The notes under the pieces: generated by a model
The model's database searches: none
Told to the model about the DNA's origin: nothing
What the model saw: the letters and a program-made list of their open reading frames with translations, nothing else
Translations under genes and position numbers: made by a program
Shown: in pieces, positions 42,174 through 45,898 of the stretch
Layout: each line of letters starts with the position of its first letter
How positions within the stretch are numbered: the first letter of the stretch is position 1
Assembly: GCA_003561145.1 (NCBI GenBank)
Contig: PWXL01000132.1
Span: 1 to 45,898 of the forward strand
Source: Candidatus Atribacteria bacterium
Lineage (GTDB): Bacteria; Atribacterota; Atribacteria; Atribacterales; Atribacteraceae
DNA: 45,898 bases
Direction: 5' to 3'

Positions 42174-42857
42174 GTGTTTTTCCTTCCCTTTGATTTCACC
42201 TTTATATTTCTTATCCCTGCCTTGATATTAGCCCTATATGCCCAGAGCAGGGTTAAAGGAACATACGAGACACTCTCACGCCGGCGAGCTGTTGCCGGAA
42301 TGATGGGGTTCGAGGTGGCGCGCCTTCTTACGGAAAGAATGGATTTGGATTTACGTATCGAGGAAATCAAGGGGACATTGAACGACCATTATGACCCTTC
42401 CCGCGGTGTTTTGAGACTTTCAAGTTCGGTAGCCCGGGGGTATTCGATTGCCGATTACAGCATCGCGGCCCATGAAGTGGGCCATGCTTTGCAGAAGAAG
42501 GATAACTACGCGGGCTTTACGGTACGTTCATTTCTAGTACCGGTTGCCGGTTTCGGTTCTCAGCTTGCTTTACCGCTCTTCTTTTTCGGATTTCTTTTTG
42601 CATTTCGTCCCTTGATGGATATCGGTATCATATTTTTCAGTGCGGCCGTTCTTTTCCAGCTCGTTACTTTACCGGTTGAATACAACGCAAGCAGCAGGGC
42701 GTATCAGGTTTTGGATAGCGCGGGATTAGTAGCGGCAGAGGAACGCCCACTGGTCAAAAAGATGCTGAACGCCGCTGCCCTTACCTATGTCGCCGCAACA
42801 GCCATGGCCGCTTTACAATTGGTGAGACTTTTATTTTTACGAGGGGCACGCCATTGA
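42174..42857 (+). CDS. YugP-type membrane zinc metallopeptidase
   Basis: 227 residues: N-terminal membrane helix (about 7-23), a zinc-binding HEVGHALQKKDN motif in the middle, and two or three further hydrophobic segments (about 120-170 and the C-terminus). NPVEYNASSRA-like LPVEYNASSRAYQVLD is a conserved family segment (COG2738). GTG 42174 has GGAGGTGA 5 nt upstream; GTG 42165 lies within that site. Substrate unknown. It overlaps rsmB by 4 nt. Confidence 0.92.
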   Translation: MFFLPFDFTFIFLIPALILALYAQSRVKGTYETLSRRRAVAGMMGFEVARLLTERMDLDLRIEEIKGTLNDHYDPSRGVLRLSSSVARGYSIADYSIAAHEVGHALQKKDNYAGFTVRSFLVPVAGFGSQLALPLFFFGFLFAFRPLMDIGIIFFSAAVLFQLVTLPVEYNASSRAYQVLDSAGLVAAEERPLVKKMLNAAALTYVAATAMAALQLVRLLFLRGARH

Positions 42858-44203
42858 AAAATACCGGGCTGTTCCCGGTTCGCCAGGAAGCATGGAAGAT
42901 TCTGAACAAGATATTCTCCGGTAAAATCATTTTCCTCGATCAGGAATATTCCCGCCGGATACAGTCTCATGAAATGAATTCCGTTGACCGCTCTCTCCTG
43001 GTAAACCTGCTGAGGGGAGTTGTGAAATTTCATTGTCATCTCGATAATGTGAGTAGACGGTTTCTGGAAAACCCGGATCGCCTCCCTCCAACGTTGATGA
43101 ATCTCCTTCGTTTGGGAATATACCAGTTACTTTTCCTTGAAAGAATACCGGCCTATGCGGTTGTCAACGAGGCGGTTCAAACGGCGTCAGCAGGGGGCCT
43201 GAAGCGCTTTTGCGGTCTTGTGAACGCTGTACTCAGGAAAATATCCCTCAAAAGAGAACAATGGAAACAAGAAGCCGTACAGTGGGGAGTGTGCCTTCCG
43301 CAATGGATTGAATCACAATGGCGGAAAAGGCTGGGGAGTGAAGAATTTCGTATGTTGTGTCATTCTCTTGCTTCTTCTCCCGTATTGTATGTAAGAGCTG
43401 CTTCTCCAGGTGTGGCGAGGCAGGATGTGGCGAGGTGGCTTTTCTCGCAGGGTATACAAAGCAGGGAGCACCCCGTGTTCCCCCTTGCTCTCGGAGTACA
43501 GGCGGATTATACTACCCTGCATATTTTACAGTCGAAACGACCGGGATTCATATATATACAGGATCCAGGTTCTCAACTGGCTGTGGATATTCTTGCTCCT
43601 CAAGCCGGCGAGAGAATAGTTGAGATAGGGAGCGGTGTGGGAGGTAAAACTTCGCTCATGGCTCTCATGATGGGAGGCAAAGGAACGCTCAAGGCCGTAG
43701 AACCGGATTCTAAAAAAGTACACACCTTGAACAAACTTATTTCTGAAATCGGGGTAGAAGAAATTGTAGAGGTGATACATGCACCGGTGGAACAAGCCCT
43801 GCCACATGCAGAGGGGTGGGCCGACCGTGTCTTGGTGGATGCGCCCTGTTCGGGTTTTGGTACCGTACGGAGGAACCCTGAGGTAATTTTGAAAACGGAA
43901 AGAATTGCTGAATTCTCGGCTCAGAAACAGCTACAGATGTTGAAAGGAGCCTCTCTTTTGGTGAAGAAAGGGGGGATGATGGTATACTGTGTGTGTACTT
44001 TGACCCGGCAAGAGACTATAGACGTGATACATTGTTTTGAAGAAGAGAAGGAGAATTTTCAGAGGATAAACAATACAGGTGACCGGCTTTTTCCACTGCG
44101 GTATTCGCATCTGGTGACGGAGGGAGGGGCTGTCGAGTTATGGCCCCACCAGCATGATACTGATGGTTTTTTTCTGGCTGCCTGGAGGAAAAAATGGCGG
44201 TAA
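42854..44203 (+). CDS. rsmB: 16S rRNA (cytosine-967-C5)-methyltransferase
   Basis: 449 residues. N-terminal NusB-like RNA-binding domain (about 8-135), then a SAM methyltransferase domain: IVEIGSGVGGKT (motif I), VDAPCSGFGTVRRNPE (C332) and YCVCTLTRQE (nucleophile C381). TTG start overlaps the protease stop, with GAGGGGC 8 nt upstream. In Bacillota it is followed by rlmN-prpC-prkC-rsgA; here the PASTA gene follows directly, overlapping by 10 nt. Confidence 0.95.
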   Translation: MKNTGLFPVRQEAWKILNKIFSGKIIFLDQEYSRRIQSHEMNSVDRSLLVNLLRGVVKFHCHLDNVSRRFLENPDRLPPTLMNLLRLGIYQLLFLERIPAYAVVNEAVQTASAGGLKRFCGLVNAVLRKISLKREQWKQEAVQWGVCLPQWIESQWRKRLGSEEFRMLCHSLASSPVLYVRAASPGVARQDVARWLFSQGIQSREHPVFPLALGVQADYTTLHILQSKRPGFIYIQDPGSQLAVDILAPQAGERIVEIGSGVGGKTSLMALMMGGKGTLKAVEPDSKKVHTLNKLISEIGVEEIVEVIHAPVEQALPHAEGWADRVLVDAPCSGFGTVRRNPEVILKTERIAEFSAQKQLQMLKGASLLVKKGGMMVYCVCTLTRQETIDVIHCFEEEKENFQRINNTGDRLFPLRYSHLVTEGGAVELWPHQHDTDGFFLAAWRKKWR

Positions 44204-45201
44204 AGAGAGCAAGAATAGGTTTTTTCTTTTTTCGAACATTCGTCAATGCGTTGCTTTTCGGCATCGGGTTAGTATTGGCCGTTTACCTGGGGCTGGTTGG
44301 TTTTCAATACTACCTTTCCAGTAGTACCCTGCAGCTTCCTGATTTTCGTCAATTGGATTTGGTGGGTGCTGTGAACCAGGCCGCACAGATGGGTTTACAA
44401 ATGGAAGTCATGAGGGTTGAGAACGATCCATCCATGCCTTCCAATACGGTTTTAAGTCAAAACCCTTCTCCCGGTACAGAGGTGAAGCGAGGGCGAAGAA
44501 TACAGGTAGTAGTCAATGGAGCAGTGGGGACTGCCGAGGTGATGGCTGCCGGCACTGAGATGGCAATCGTGCCTGATGTAGTGGATATGGGTGCTCAGGA
44601 GGCACGTTATCTTCTGGAAGACGAAGGTTTTCGGATAGGAAGGGTTGTGGAGGTCACACATGATACACTTCCCGCAGGGTTAGTCATATCTCAGGATCCC
44701 CCGGCGGAAAGCAGTGTGCCCTCGGGTAACCAGGTAAATCTATTGGTGAGCAAAGGGAAAATCGAGGCGGAACCCCGTCCCGTGCAAGTGGAGGTACCTG
44801 ATGTCGTTGGACTCAAAGTTGAAGAAGCCCGCAGCCTATTGGCCCAGCGTGGCCTCCACGTTGGAAGGATAGAGGAAGTGCCCATGGCAGAACGCCATCC
44901 AGGTATCGTTATCCGGCAGACCATTGAAGCGGGAACCAATGTAACATCAGGAGAGACAGTCGGGTTAGCCGTGGCTACAGCAGTGGAGGGTTTGCAGGAA
45001 TTACGCCTGAGTTTCCCTCTTCCACAAGTTCAGGTGGATATCACTGTGGAGGTTATAGCTCAGGATGACCTTGGTGAGAGAGTTATTTATGAACGGGTTC
45101 ACCAGGGAGGAGAAACAGTGGAATTGACAGCACAAACCAAGGGACCGGGCAAGGTGACTATTTACCTCAACGGATATTACTATTGGGAGAGAGAGCTCTA
45201 A
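44194..45201 (+). CDS. PASTA-repeat membrane protein without a kinase domain
   Basis: 335 residues: short cytoplasmic N-terminus, one membrane helix (about 15-38), three PASTA repeats (about 46-108, 124-188, 199-263), and a beta-rich C-terminal domain (about 265-335). PASTA repeats bind muropeptides or lipid II. The order resembles the extracellular half of PrkC-type Ser/Thr kinases, and it stands exactly where Bacillota carry prpC-prkC, but no kinase domain or phosphatase gene is present. GGAGG lies 6 nt before the ATG. Role inferred: wall sensing or scaffolding at the septum. Confidence 0.88.
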   Translation: MAVKRARIGFFFFRTFVNALLFGIGLVLAVYLGLVGFQYYLSSSTLQLPDFRQLDLVGAVNQAAQMGLQMEVMRVENDPSMPSNTVLSQNPSPGTEVKRGRRIQVVVNGAVGTAEVMAAGTEMAIVPDVVDMGAQEARYLLEDEGFRIGRVVEVTHDTLPAGLVISQDPPAESSVPSGNQVNLLVSKGKIEAEPRPVQVEVPDVVGLKVEEARSLLAQRGLHVGRIEEVPMAERHPGIVIRQTIEAGTNVTSGETVGLAVATAVEGLQELRLSFPLPQVQVDITVEVIAQDDLGERVIYERVHQGGETVELTAQTKGPGKVTIYLNGYYYWEREL

Positions 45202-45205
45202 AATT

Positions 45206-45871
45206 ATGGCACAACTCGCTCCATCCATTCTCTCGTGTGACTTTTCACGCTTACGGGATCAACTGTATGCCGCTGAGCGGGGAGGAGCGCACATCATACA
45301 CATTGACGTGATGGACGGACATTTTGTTCCTAATCTCACATTTGGACCCCTGATGGTTCAGACGGTGCGGGAAATTCTTCCCAAAGCGTTACTGGACGTT
45401 CATTTGATGATGGATAATCCATTTTCCTTGATTGAACATTTTTCTGAAGCGGGAGCGGATTGGATTACCTTTCACCAGGAAGCAGTGGCGGATTTCGACC
45501 TGGTAGTGAACACAATCCGCCGCAGCGGGAGCTCACCCGGAATAGCGCTCTGTCCGGGGACACCCGTACATGTTCTGGATGGAATGCTTGAAAAACTCGA
45601 TATGGTGCTTTTGCTTACTGTTAATCCCGGTTTTGGGGGGCAGAAGTTCATTCACGGAATGGAGAAGAAAATAGAAAACCTGCGTGATCTCATTCGATGC
45701 CGGGGTTTGTCGACTCTCGTAGAGATCGATGGAGGAGTGAATCGACATAACATAGAATACCTGGCCTCCAGGGGGGCATCAGTGATCGTTGCCGGATCAT
45801 TTGTTTTTTCCGATCACGAACGCATCGAGAAAACGGTACGAGAACTCACGCACTTGATAGATGCATATTAA
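45206..45871 (+). CDS. rpe: Ribulose-phosphate 3-epimerase
   Basis: Interconverts ribulose-5-P and xylulose-5-P in the pentose phosphate pathway. 221 residues, TIM barrel. Metal/catalytic residues H32, D34 (HIDVMDGHFVPNLTFGP), H66 and D175 (VEIDGGVN); NPGFGGQ is the phosphate loop. It starts 4 nt after the PASTA gene and occupies its usual position at this locus. Only 27 nt remain after its stop. Confidence 0.98.
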   Translation: MAQLAPSILSCDFSRLRDQLYAAERGGAHIIHIDVMDGHFVPNLTFGPLMVQTVREILPKALLDVHLMMDNPFSLIEHFSEAGADWITFHQEAVADFDLVVNTIRRSGSSPGIALCPGTPVHVLDGMLEKLDMVLLLTVNPGFGGQKFIHGMEKKIENLRDLIRCRGLSTLVEIDGGVNRHNIEYLASRGASVIVAGSFVFSDHERIEKTVRELTHLIDAY

Positions 45872-45898
45872 TTTTTTACCACTCAGGTACCAGGAGCC

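Noticed and set aside
1..45898. Mobile elements, prophage, CRISPR or toxin-antitoxin loci
   Set aside because: No transposase, integrase, spaced repeat array or paired small genes were seen; the region is continuous housekeeping sequence of even composition.

Overview
The window is a densely packed bacterial chromosome segment of housekeeping genes. All but one gene lie on the + strand, and about two dozen gene junctions overlap, many through ATGA, GTGA or TTGA stop/start fusions. TTG and GTG starts are frequent. Gene order is of the Bacillota type: tig-clpP-clpX-valS; a complete dcw cell-wall/division cluster; yggS-proC-divIVA-lspA-rluD; yicC-gmk-rpoZ-coaBC-priA-def-fmt-(Zn protease)-rsmB-PASTA-rpe. 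MurE carries the DNPR motif of meso-diaminopimelate-adding enzymes. A DivIVA protein, a PASTA protein and a SPOR-domain protein occur together. I infer an anaerobe from a deep Bacillota lineage or a neighbouring phylum such as Atribacterota or Synergistota; I cannot fix the phylum from sequence alone.

Layout. 1-2602: lysC-asd (entry to lysine/DAP, threonine and methionine synthesis), then tRNA-Leu(UAG) and a strong hairpin terminator. 2603-9149: trigger factor, ClpP, ClpX, valyl-tRNA synthetase and a membrane-anchored SPOR protein. 9168-12391: a five-gene overlapping cassette made of a DRTGG-like protein, an RsbW/SpoIIAB-like ATPase, a sensory-type [FeFe]-hydrogenase-like iron-sulfur protein, a second DRTGG-like protein and a PHP-domain protein. 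This is the best candidate for a poorly characterised redox or H2 signalling system.

12482-28723: the dcw cluster mraZ-rsmH-ftsL-ftsI-murE-murF-mraY-murD-ftsW-murG-murC-murB-ftsQ-ftsA-ftsZ. It is preceded by a strikingly regular array of GTGG repeats every 10 bp that looks like an MraZ operator. 28725-33891: a radical SAM protein, YggS, ProC, DivIVA, LspA and RluD. 33892-35619: the only minus-strand gene, an RqcH/NFACT ribosome-quality-control factor, ending back-to-back with rluD and divergent from yicC across a 102-bp double promoter region. 35722-45871: yicC, gmk, rpoZ, coaBC, an apparently ATPase-dead priA, def, fmt, a membrane zinc protease, rsmB, a kinase-less PASTA protein, and rpe.

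Together the genes supply peptidoglycan precursors and the division machinery, protein quality control (Tig, ClpXP, RqcH), translation initiation chemistry (Def, Fmt) and rRNA modification (RsmH, RsmB, RluD). There is no mobile element, CRISPR array, rRNA or clear pseudogene. No gene-free stretch exceeds about 210 bases.
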